DNA from: Acarospora socialis
Taxonomy: Eukaryota > Ascomycota > Lecanoromycetes > Acarosporales > Acarosporaceae
Length of the DNA: 64,000 bases
Reading direction: 5' to 3'
Assembly (NCBI GenBank): GCA_025617375.2
Contig: JAMYGW020000006.1
Coordinates: forward strand, 501,001-565,000
The notes beneath the pieces were generated by a model. The model made no database searches and was not told the origin of the DNA. It worked only from the letters and a program-made list of their open reading frames with translations. A program made the translations under genes and the position numbers. Of this stretch, positions 1 to 11,530 are shown one piece after another (the first letter of the stretch is position 1; each line of letters opens with the position of its first letter).

Positions 1-2049
1 ATCTACAACTGACTTTCAATGACTTTTACTCTTTGCAGAAATTCAGATGATATGTATTCTTCATTGAAGATTCATCTGTCTTCATTTTGTGTGATATACT
101 CTTCAGATAAGTGTATCTCAATTTTGTGACTTTTGATTTTTCACACAAGAGATTTTGACATCAGTTCTCTCATAACTGTTTATATGTCTCTCATTAGATC
201 ATCAAATTCTTTGTATATCTTCACTTTCTGATTTCAAGTCTCTTGCTCTCTCTTCTGTATTGTATTGCAGTTTAGTGTCATTTTTTTCTGAGCACTTAGA
301 TCTCTTTTAATCTTTGCTTGATATTCTCTTGAGAACTCTGTCTCAGCATTGTTTAAACTTTCTCTCACAAGTGTATCACTATTGAAAAATATTCAAGACT
401 CATCAATCTGAAATTCATGATCATCAATCTCTTCAATGTCATCTTTAAGAACATGATCTTCTTTCTTGACATCAAGAACTTTTTTCTTAATAAAAGTAGT
501 TAATTCTTTTTTGTAAATTGATCAACTCATCACATTGTATCTGTTTTTCATGTCTTTGTGTAATTTCTGAAAGTATCATCTGACTTTATCTTTTGCACTC
601 ATGTGTACTCTGTACATGTCATTGTAACAGATTGTTTAGCTGAGAATATCATGCACTATGTGTGTATTCTTCTTGACTGTCATTACAATATTTTTTCTTT
701 TCATTTGAGATCTATTGCATTCTCAGACAAGGTGTTTGAGTTTTTTGCAGTTGTAACACATTCACATCTTGTTTCACAATGTTATCTAAGACTTAGTGAA
801 TCACTCTGACTGACATTTATACTTTATTCATTTAGTCTTTTATGACTTCTGACAGCACTTCTTGATCATATTGAGGTTCATAGAGTTTGTCTCTCTATGT
901 CTTATTGATGAAATGTATTGCTTCACTCATGATTGAGAGTTTTCTTCTTGATCTTCTATCATAAATGACATTTAATATTCTTTTTGTTTCATCTGTCATT
1001 TTTATTGACAACTATCAATGTTAATACTCAGATCAATCATTTTCTGAAGATTGTTTGATCATTTTGTTTGAACTATTTTGTCTTTGATGAACTTTCTCAA
1101 CTTACAATAATACTGATAGATGAGTGCTTTGTTATTTCATTTAATAAGTGCTGCTAACTGCTGAAACTCTGTGATGTATACTGTTGTTGATTCACTTTGT
1201 CACAAGATGTAAACTTGTTTTTCTGCTGCTCTTTTCTCATTGATCACTCTGAAGACTTTTCTTAACTTTTTTTTAAACTGTGCATAATCATTGAACATAG
1301 ACTCTGTATCTGCATTGCATTCTTTGTACTTTTTCTCTAGAAATTCATGCAGTTTGAGATCAACTCAATTGAAGACTGCATCAATAAGATAAATTGTTGC
1401 AAACAGTGTCTTTTTTTGATCAATTTAAAACTTCAGTTGATTAAATTCAATGTACAGATTGAGCTTAGTCACAAAGACTTGCAGCTTCTCTCTCTTTTCA
1501 TCAAAGACATCTGATATCTGTATCTTAGATGCACTTAAAGATAGTTATATCATTGAGATTGACATCACTGATTGTGCTGCTGCTCTATTTAAAGTAAATG
1601 ATAGAGATAAGTTCATCTGAGTTTATTTCAAAAACAAAGTTGAGACATTCTTCTGTGTGTCAGACATCATACTCATTATATTGTAAGAATATTCAAAGTG
1701 TAATGTTTTAATCTGAGATTTCTTGAGTATGTAGAACTAAGAGTTTATGCTTGTTAATATAACAGCTGATCTGAAATGATTCTGAACTTTAACTCTTAGA
1801 TAGTTATCTAAGTTGAACATGATTGTTTTCATAAGAAAAACAATTCTACTATATAGTGAGTCTGCTTGTTGATCTCACTGTTGAGTCTGTTGAGATGATT
1901 TGCTTATGCAATCTGTTGAGCTTGCTTGTTAAACTCATCATTGAGCATGTTGAGATGTCACATGACTGCTGTCTAAACATCTCTTGAATATACACTCTCT
2001 GTGCATACACATCAGTCTGTTTTAAGTCTGTTCTGACTTGATCATAATA
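1..2049 (-). mobile_element. Ty3/Gypsy LTR retrotransposon fossil, family A, minus copy (5' part)
   Basis: The reverse complement of this stretch matches the 5' LTR and gag-side part of the family A copy at 16684-22900. The 5' LTR lies at 1699-2049 and the internal gag region runs leftwards out of the window. The copy is AT-rich, nearly free of CpG and heavily broken. It ends exactly where plus-strand internal sequence of the same family begins at 2050. That fits insertion of this copy into another family A copy, whose 5' half would then lie left of the window. Relative age: old enough for saturating RIP-like mutation, but younger than the copy it interrupts. Confidence 0.85.
1699..2049 (-). 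repeat. 5' LTR of minus-strand Gypsy-A copy
   Basis: A 351-bp segment that is the reverse complement of the LTRs at 6405-6755, 16684-17034 and 22550-22900, with exactly the same length. The ends read TG and TA on this strand, which is TG...CA after a C-to-T change. It contains the TATA-like core ctatatag shared by all family A LTRs. Confidence 0.9.
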
Positions 2050-5000
2050 CACAACATGACAGATCAGTTGAACTACAAGAAAAAATTAGTTACTTTTGCA
2101 AAAGAACATATCAAGAAAGATGTTCTTAATGCTGAGATTGAAGAAACTGATACTCAAGAAATTCAGATAGAAGAAAACTACAGTGATAATATTTAACAAG
2201 CACTGAATTTGAATGTGAATCAGAAAGAAATTGATAAATAAAAAGTCAATATAAAACTGAAGACAGCATATCAGCACTCTGAGAATTAACACTGAGCATT
2301 GAAAGAAGAAAAGCTTCAACTTAAGAAGCAAAAGCTTAAGCAAAAAATGCAAACTTAAAAACAAAAAGCACAACACAAGAATGCAGAAGAACAAAAGACA
2401 TATAATCAGTTAAAAAAGCTGATTATAGCTGTTAAAGATGAATGTTTCAGCAATAACAATGCAGTATTGTCAGAATCTCTTATTTGAAAAATGAAGAGTC
2501 ACAAGATTGAGATATGCTTATTCAGAGAATATATCATGCAAAATGAAGAAAAATGAATCTTCAGCAAAGAATATATATCATTTGAATTTCTGCAAAGAGT
2601 AAAAGTCTTTGAGAGTCAGTTGCAGATAAAGTACAATCAATATGAATTTTAAATACACTCAGAAAGACACATTGAGCAGTACAGTTTAGAGTATGTGAAT
2701 CTTATGATCAAAAAAAATTAAAGTGATTTCAAGAACTTTGAAGATGAGCTGAACAATTAAATGAGTCAAAAAATGAAAAGTTTTCTCAACAAAACTAGAG
2801 AATAAGAAGCTAGCAGCATCTCAAAGACAAGACAATGATCATTAAATATAAATCAAGATCATAATCAATGAACATCATATTAACACATTGATGAATTCTG
2901 AAGTCAACAGTAATATTATAAATCAAAAAACAGTCAACATGTTAGAGTTAGAGATACAGTGAGTGTGCTGTTCATTTAACATACAAATGATAAATGAAGT
3001 CATTGAAAGAATTGATGAGAAAATCTGTGTGAAAGTCTTAATTCTTGAAAATTCACAAGAAATAACATTTAATGTTATGAAATCAATCAAATACAATGCA
3101 GTGCTAAAGATGCTCTGATTGCATAGAAGAAATTTAAAAATTAATTGAATTATAAAAGAGATATGTGCAATCAAAAATACATATAAGATTTCTGAACAAT
3201 CAAAGATGAGTTTATTAAAGTATAAGTTATGAGATCACAAAATATCACTATTAAATGAGAAGCAATCTAAGTGAATATCATTGTACTCAATGAGCAAAGA
3301 TTAACTCAAGAAAGTTAGAACTTATCTTGACAAGAATTTAAACAGAGAATTCATAAAATCATCAAAGTCATCAGCAGAATATCTGATTCTGTTTGTATCA
3401 AAGAAGAATGACAAAAAATGACTATGTGTTGACTACAGACAACTCAACAAAATAACTCATCAAGATAATTATTCTTTATCTTTGATAGAAGAGTTGCAAG
3501 ATCAACTAAACAAGACTAAGTAATTCACAAACTTAATTCTTAAGAACATCTATTATCAAGTTAAAATGAAAGAAGATAAAAAATAAAAGACAGCATTCTG
3601 AACAAAATATGAACATTATGAGTACATTGTTATGTCATTTAAATTGAAAAATGCATCAGTCATCTTTCAGAGATTGATCAACAATATATTGAGAAAATAT
3701 CTCAATGATTTTATAATCATGTATCTTAATGATATTCTGATATATTCAGAAGATCTTGAAAAGCATCATAAACATGTGCATAAGATGTTAGTAAAGCTCA
3801 ATGAAAAAGTTTTGTATGTAAAAAAGTCAAAAAGCAGATTCAAGATTAAGAAAATTAAATTTCTAAACTATGTAATTCAATCTGAACAGATCAAAAAGAA
3901 TTTAAGAAAGACAGAAGCAGTCAGAAACTGATTAACATCAAAATGAATTAAGAAAGTATAGATCTTTCTAAAATTGACAAATTATTATTGAAAGTTTGTA
4001 TTTAACTATGCAAGAATTGCAGAATCACTAACATATTTAATACACAAAAGCAAAAAATAACATTGAAATCAGAAACAGAAAAATGTGTTTTATGTATTAA
4101 AGAAAAGTCTTAGTGAAACAGTACATCTGAGAATACTCAACTCAGTATGTAAAAAGACACTGAAAACTGATGCTTCAGATTTCACAGTAAAAGTATGTCT
4201 ATATTAAATTGAGAATGAGCAACAAAAATTCATAACATATTAATCTAGAAAACTATCAGAATTCAAGAAAAGATATAAGATTCATGATAAAAAACTTCTT
4301 GCAATAGTGAAAGCACTACAAGACTGAAGATCTTATTTTGCAGAAATGAACAAATCAATTCAAATCTATACAGATTTTAAGAATCTGAGAAACTTTATAA
4401 CAACAAAACAACTCAATTGATGACAGATTTGTTGAACAAAACAGTTAATAGATTATGAATTTCAGATTCATTACAAGAAGAATAATAAGAATGATAAAGT
4501 AAATGTTTTAAGTAGATAATCTGATCATGAAGATATACAGATAATACACACTGAAATTTTAAGCAAAAACAACAAAGAAGTTTTCACAAAAGACTTAGCA
4601 GCAACATACAAGATGAAGTAAGCTTTCTTAATGAATAAAGAACTCATTAAGATGTGTCACTACAACAGAATTGATGAACATCTAGAAATTAAGTGCACTG
4701 AGAATTTAGTGCAAAGAAAACACAATATTAACAATTTTAGAAATTAAATCATCAAGATGATCACTGTGTGCAACTTATGCTGAAGAAACAAGATTAATTA
4801 AGATAGACAATACAACAAAATAACACAATTAAATGCATCAGATACATTATAAGAATCAGTTATTATGAACTTTACTATGAAGCTATCACTATTAAAAGAT
4901 TTAACATGAAAAATGAAATTTGACAGCATATTAATTATAATGAACAGATTAATCAAATACACAATGTTCATTTCATTCAAAGAAATCACAACAGCATCAG

Positions 5001-6755
5001 TATTGATGTACATTATACTGCAAGAATTAATTAATAATCATAAATTATTAAAGAAGTTTATTACTGACAGAGATAAGCTGTTTACAAGCAAATTTTGAGA
5101 AATATTCACAGCAGAACTCAGAATAAAACACAAAATATTAACAGCATATCATTTACAGATGAACAGACAAAACAAATGAATGAATTAAACAGTAAAAACA
5201 TACTTGAGACACTATGTTAACAAAAGTCAAGATAACTGAATATGACTGTTATTAACAGCACAGTTTGTGTACAACAACACAAAGAACAAAATCATGAAAG
5301 AAACATCTTTCTATATGAACTATAACTATAATTCAGAAGTATGACAAGATCTTAAAGAATATAAATTATAAAGTCAAAAAATAATTCTAGATATCATTCA
5401 GATGAAAAAACTGCATTAAGATTTAACAAAATGAATTAAACAGCAGATAGAACAAACAACAGAGACAAAATCATTTAAAAAAGAAAAAAAGATATATCTG
5501 AAAATGAACAACATACAGACTAAAAAAAAAGCAAAAAGCTGAAGAACAAGAACATTGAATCATTTAAGATCATATAAAACATCAAAGAGTTAAGTTATGA
5601 GCTAGACTTACTCAAGAAAATGAGAATACACTCAGTATTTTATGCATTCATGCTACAGCATTACAATCAGTTTATATCACTTTAAGACACTGAAATGTCT
5701 GTCAAACTCAATAAAAAATATGAAGTTGAGAACATTTTAGAAAAGAGAATGATTAGTGAGAAAACTCACTATCTCATAAAATGAAAAGATTATAATATTT
5801 CAGAAAGTATCTGAAAATTCAAAGAAAATTTTAAAAACTGTGTGAGAACACTTCAATGTTTTGAGAAAAGAAGTCAATATTAGCTCAAAAGAATGATGAT
5901 ATTGAGTTAACAAATTATGACATTGTTTAAAAATCTTTATTCTTAGTTTCATCATTATCACTATTAAATTCAGCAACAAAACAATCAGTTTTCTGTGAAG
6001 TACAGCAGTTCATCTGATTCAGTATTTTCTGAAGATACATGATTCTTGAGAAAAGAACAGTAAGCTCAGTATATTTGACTGTTAATTCACTGTTTACTTT
6101 ACTTATTTTTTTTTGAAGTGAAAGATGAGTTCTATTGAGAGACTCTCATGATATATTGACATATGAATAATTACAGCAAGTACACTTATCACACTTCAGT
6201 CAAGATTTCATAACAAAACAGTTAATGTTGCAACAGACACAATAGTTACAAGAGAACAAAATAGACACATCATCAATCTGAATTTTCTTTGCAATTCTTA
6301 AGTGATTGAAATTTTTAGAAAGCATCATTGTTGACAACAAAGTTTGTTATATATTCTCACTTATATAAATTCTAGAGAACTAGCATCTGAGAAGAAAAAA
6401 ATAGTGTTATAATCAAATTAAGATGAACTTAAAACAGACTGATGCATACATGTGAAAAGTGTATATTTGAGAAATATTTAAACAGCAGTCACATGACATC
6501 TCAACAAGCTTAATGATAAGCTTGACAAGCAAGCTCAACAGATTGCATGAGTAAGCTGTTTTAATGAGCTCAACAATGAGATCAGTGAGCAGACTCAGTA
6601 TATAGTAAGATCATTTCTCTTATGAAAACAACTGTATTCAACTTAAATAATTATTTAAGAATTAAAGATCAGAATCATTTCAGATCAGTCATTATATCAA
6701 TAAGCACAAACTCTTAGCTTTACATACTCAAGAAAGCTCAGGTTAGAACATTACA
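2050..6755 (+). mobile_element. Ty3/Gypsy LTR retrotransposon fossil, family A, plus copy (3' part)
   Basis: Collinear with about 18200-22900 of the longer family A copy. In order, the visible parts are the end of gag, protease region (about 2900-3250), reverse transcriptase (about 3280-3930), RNase H (about 4140-4510), integrase (about 4550-5450), a Cys-rich reading frame on the opposite strand (about 5910-6340), and the 3' LTR (6405-6755). RT-like peptides are still recognisable near 3630-3930, around the YLNDILIYSED motif, which corresponds to the YxDD region. The copy is heavily broken, with dozens of breaks. Its 5' LTR and gag start are presumably left of the window, beyond the minus copy inserted at 2049/2050. 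Confidence 0.85.
6405..6755 (+). repeat. 3' LTR of plus-strand Gypsy-A copy
   Basis: A 351-bp LTR beginning tgttat and ending attaca. It is the same length as the other family A LTRs and aligns with them throughout, differing mainly by C-to-T and G-to-A transitions. Copia-type coding sequence starts immediately downstream. Confidence 0.9.
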
Positions 6756-9700
6756 ATAAAAAGAAGAAATTTGATATGATTAAGTTCATTAAGCAAAAGA
6801 ACAAGAGCAAAGACAAAGTGACTAAGTTATTCACTTTATTCAAGTTTAATAATAACAATATTACAACTTTTAACTTTATAACTCATATCAACAAGCTCAA
6901 TTCTGATACTCATATTATCAAGTTTTGTTTTAAAGCTTATGTTTTTGAGCTTCATTTGAAAGTTCATAATGTCATTGAACTTCATTCTCATGCTTATGTC
7001 ATTGAATCTCATATTATAAATATATAAACAGTCAACACAGTGATCTCTGATCACTTATATTTAATATGTGAGTTTTTTATCATTTATGAATTTATTGATA
7101 GATTTCTTCTTACAGCTAATGAAATGACTAAGATCATAAAAAAAAATTAAATTTCTTTATATTTAGTTTGTTCTGACAGAGACATACAAGAGATTATTCT
7201 CAATAATATTATACACTCTCTTACTATCTCTGCAAATCTTATTTTCAATACTTGTATATAAGTTGAAGACATCATGTTCAATATAAAGAATTACATTTTA
7301 CATTATAATAACAGAATCATTGAATATACATCTGAAGTTAATGACTTATTTTGACTATAACTTGATGATATATCTCAGTCTCATGTCTTTGTGACTAATA
7401 AAGAGTTCAAGATATCTTTTAAAATGTAACATTATTGATTAAATTACTTAAATCATGTCAATATTGAGTGACTGATTAAGATCATCAATGATATTAATCT
7501 TAAGAATCTTTTTAAACATCAAGATATCTGTAAGTTATGCATTAAGATCAGATAGATGTGTTGTTTTTACAATGTTTTTATTGAATGAGTAACTTGATCA
7601 TTAAAATTTGTTTATTTAAACATTGTTGAATCTATTACATTTACTACTTATAACAGTTTAAAGTAATTTGTTATCTTCATTAATAACTTTATCAGATTTA
7701 TCTGAATGTTTCTTATGAAGTTCAAGACTGAAACAGTTAAGTATATTAAGAACTTTATTGCTTTAATGAAAACAGATCATCTTAACTATCTTATAAAATG
7801 TCTCTGCATCAATTTTAAGCACAAATATCTTGTTTTGAAGAACTGATTTGTTGTTAATAAAATTACATGAAAATTTACTATATCTTACTCATCTGAAGAA
7901 AATGATGTTTCTGAGTGACTGAATTGCATTATTTGTGAGTTTGTTAAAACTATACTCAAAGACTCTGATCTGAAGTTTTATCTTTGATTGAAAGTTATTT
8001 GAACTGTAATCTATTTAAAGAATTGATCTTTTACTTATGCACTCAATATAACACTTTATAAAGCATGAATAGACAATGTTTCTGATCTCTCAAGTCTTCA
8101 TATCTTCAATATTACTGCTTGAGCACATATTTTTAAGAAACAATGTCAGCAAAAAGTTAAATTTAATGATCACAGTCTCAAATGTCACTATTTAGACATA
8201 AATAATAGTTCTATTTATCATGTTTGAAATTTAGAATCAGAATGTGTTTTCATTACTTATAACTGTTTTGTGAAAGAAGATATTAATGTTATGAAAATAT
8301 AATTAACATAGAGATCTATAGCAAGAAAAAGACATTTAATACTGTTGATCTTTCTTTCAATTTCTCATTTTCATTTACATCTTTATTATTATGATCTTCT
8401 TTCTCTTCAGAAAAAGTTTTCAGATTAATTACATCATTGTTGTGATCTTCACTTTTACAATGTTTTTAAAATCTTTGAGATGCTGATCTGAATGACTCTT
8501 GTTCATTAAATACATTTTAATTTAATATGTTCAACACAGAAAATTGAGACTTGATATCATTTATACAGTATTCAGTTATTAAAACTCACTCATCTTTCTC
8601 ATCAACATCATTTAATGTTACAGTTGACTATTCTTCTCTTTATTTTGAATTCTCATCTTTGTTATCTTCATCTCAGAATTCTCAACTTTCTGACTTCTTT
8701 GATGACTCTGATGCACACTTTTTGTATGCATATATTGCAATTTCTTTAAGCAATATTGTTGAATCTTCTATCTATAAACAAGTTGTTGAGTTGTCACTAT
8801 GTAAGAAGTAAAAGCAGATGATAAAGAATGAAATATACTCTTTAAAGAAAAACAACATATAAAAAATGATTTCTGTGTTATTGAATCAGCATGTTCTTTA
8901 AGAATGCTGAATGTATAAAATTAAGTGTGATGCACATGATCAAGTTAGTTGCTATAAGACTTGCTGAGTAGTCAAGAACTACAAACAACAATTCAATATT
9001 GACTATAATTAAATCTTTACATCTATTATTAAGTTACAAATCTACAAAACTTTCTTCATCTTAATTGTTCATTTTGATCTAGAGACTGAGCAAATAAATA
9101 TAACAACTATATTTCTTTATGATTCTATTAATCAGATTATCTATATGAAGCTTTTTTATGAATATGAACTTTCTAATATAATTGTCTTACTTAATAAGAT
9201 TTTATATGATCTAAAGCAGACATCTTGTCTTTGATATAAGACTCTACATAATTATTTTATCTCATTTAATTTTCATTGTCTTGATTCTGATCATAGTGTC
9301 TTCTTTTAAATTAATGATAATGTTATCATTGTTGTCTATATTGACAATGTTCTTCTTATAGAAAAGAATAAATCAGTCATTCAAAATGTTAAAATATGTC
9401 TTATTAACATCTTCAAGATGTCAGATCTTAATTCTGTATTTTATTATTTAAATATAAAGATTGAGTGTAATTATTTTAAATGCACTATTTATCTTACTCA
9501 GATGACTTACATCAATAAGATTTTTAAGACATTTCAACAGTTGCAAACAGTTTCTGTTAACATATTTATGAATTTTGATGCAGTACTCATAAAGAAGTTC
9601 ATTATTCAGACTGACATCATCACTATTTAATGCTATCAAAAGACAGTAAAATCACTAATGTATATTATATTACAGATGTATTCTGACATTGTTTTTGCTG

Positions 9701-10703
9701 TCTTTACTGTCAGTTAGTTTGATTAGAATCTAAATGTCTCACATTACAACACTGTTAAGTAAGTCTTCAAATATCTTGCTGACACTACAGACTTGAGTGT
9801 TATTTATAACATTATTAATGCAGATCTCATTGATTATACTGATGTTAATTAAAATAAATGTCATGATACTTGAAAGTTTACTAACACTTATCTCTTTTTT
9901 CTCTTTGAAAATTCTATTAATTGATGTTTAAAATGTCAACAAATTGTTATTTTGTTGTTCACTGAGTCTGAATACATGACTGAAATGTAAGTGATGAAGA
10001 AAGTCATATAATTTTGTCATTTTCTTACAGAAATTGACTCTTTTAATAATAGTGATTCTATTATCATTTGTGCTGATAATTGTGATGCTATGAATCTAGC
10101 TTGAAATTCTGAGTTTCATGCTTGCATTAAGCACATTAATATTCAGTATCACTTTGTTTGTAAAACTGTTAATTGCAGTCTTATTGATCTTAAGTTTATC
10201 TTTATATCTGAATAAACAGTCAACAGACTCATTAAGTTTTTATTTATTATTAAGTTTTGTTACTTTCTTAGTCAGTTAGATCTTTTAATTGTGACAACTT
10301 TATAAATTAAATCAATGAAACATTAATTAGTTGTGATCTGAGTAGTTAACTTACTTATTCATGAAGTATGACAGATTATAATCTACATCATAGTAAGTAA
10401 GTTCACTTCTCAGATTGTTAACTGATTTTTAATTGTACATTTGAGTTTTAATCTCATCATCACTTTTTTTGTTGACTAAAATTTATGTTGACAACATTAT
10501 AAATTGAATTGATGAAGCATTCATTAATAATGATTAGAATAACTGACTTAATGAGTTTATGAAGTATAACAAATCATAATTTACATCATAAGATCATCAA
10601 GTCAGTTCTTCTCAATTATTCACTCTTTTTGTTGTGTGTTTGAGTTCTGATCTTGTTGTTGCTTTATTTTTTGCATTTTTGTTACATCTTTTCTTTTTAT
10701 CTT
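6756..10703 (+). mobile_element. Ty1/Copia LTR retrotransposon fossil (main part)
   Basis: Plus-strand Copia order is readable from degraded translations: the 3' part of gag and protease (about 6770-7400), integrase (about 7440-8300, with the GH-N-I and YN-FV-FI-DF-R-type signatures of the family), reverse transcriptase (about 8900-9560, including DSDHSVF and a degraded VYVDD-type site), and RNase H (about 9660-10280, ending in a CADN...EFHA-IKHI-IQYHFV stretch). The 5' LTR is not in the window. The 3' end is interrupted at 10704 by Gypsy-B and resumes at 22978. The element is heavily broken and old, since it hosts at least one later insertion. Confidence 0.82.
10285..10690 (+). repeat. Tandem ~200-bp duplication in the Copia 3' end
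   Basis: Two direct copies, at about 10285-10484 and 10485-10690, each begin with a gacaac...tataaatt stretch. They stay alignable through aagtatgac/aagtataac and an attatcatcat-like segment, to a T-rich tail. They lie just after the Copia RNase H region, so they are probably part of the 3' LTR, either as an internal duplication or as two LTR pieces side by side. The copies differ at many positions, mostly by transitions. Confidence 0.6.
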
Positions 10704-11019
10704 TGTTACATTCTAGTACTGAGCTTTCTCAATAATATAGAGCTTAAGAGTTTAACTTATTGATATTAAGATTCTCAGACTGTTGTCTCTTGATAACTTC
10801 TTAATTGTAATTGAAGTTGAACATGATTATTTTCATAGAAAAAACAATTCTATCTATATAGTATCTGATATATCAGCTCAACAGATGTGTTCTTGTTTTG
10901 ATGTGTTTCTGACACATGATCACAACAAGATGTTTTTTGTGCTGTCATTTCATGTCTAAATATCTGTTCTCAGTGTAGTCTCAGATTCACTCTTAATTCA
11001 TTTAAATATAATTGTAACA
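10704..11019 (-). repeat. 3' LTR of Gypsy-B
   Basis: A 316-bp repeat with terminal tgttaca...tgtaaca. It is matched over its whole length by the split copy at 16440-16683 plus 22906-22977, which sums to exactly 316 bp. On the element's own strand it contains a ctatatag TATA-like core followed by a segment similar to the family A LTR. Confidence 0.88.
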
Positions 11020-11114
11020 TCATTCTTCTCTTTCTAGGCAGCTAGTTTCTAGTATTTATTTAAGTGAGAATATATAGTTTGATGATGTCTGTCTGTTAGT
11101 TCTCTAATTATGAA

Positions 11115-11530
11115 AGACAAATTTAAAAATTGTCTTTGTCTTGCAGCTACTATAATTTGAAAAGAATTTCTCACTCTTTTCTCTTGTAATCATTGTCTTG
11201 AAATTGATCTTTCTTGCATCACTATGTCTGATAGTACTGAGCACTCAAAGTGTGCTGAATGTACTTGTTATAATCATTCTTGTGTAAATCTTACATTTAA
11301 TTCTCTGAAGTCTGTTCACTTCAAAACTGAATCTGAGTTGTTTGAAGTTCTCAATGAGTAATTGTCTAAACTGCTAATCAAGATTGTGCAACTGTGTAAG
11401 ATCTTAAAACAGTTAAAAACTTATATTGACACAAAGATCAAGTGTCTTGCTCAGAAGCTTGCTGATGATAATGATGAAGTGAAGAATGAAGATTCTCTGA
11501 ACATGCAACAAATTATTAATTTTATGTTTT
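11115..11530 (+). pseudogene. Antisense Cys-rich accessory frame of Gypsy-B (fossil)
   Basis: Lies on the strand opposite to Gypsy-B pol, between integrase and the 3' LTR. The visible peptide has a Cys pair followed by SKCAEC, then a region rich in Leu, Lys and Glu that looks like a coiled coil, and an acidic DDNDEVKNED tail. The same layout (Cys pairs, then coiled coil, then acidic tail) occurs antisense in Gypsy-A at about 22061-22480. The Cys pairs suggest a metal-binding fold. I infer this from spacing only and do not know the function. The frame is degraded. Confidence 0.55.

Noticed and set aside
603-809. Short open frames in the AT-rich block as host genes
   Set aside because: They fall inside fossil Gypsy or Copia sequence and reflect chance openings or residual element coding.
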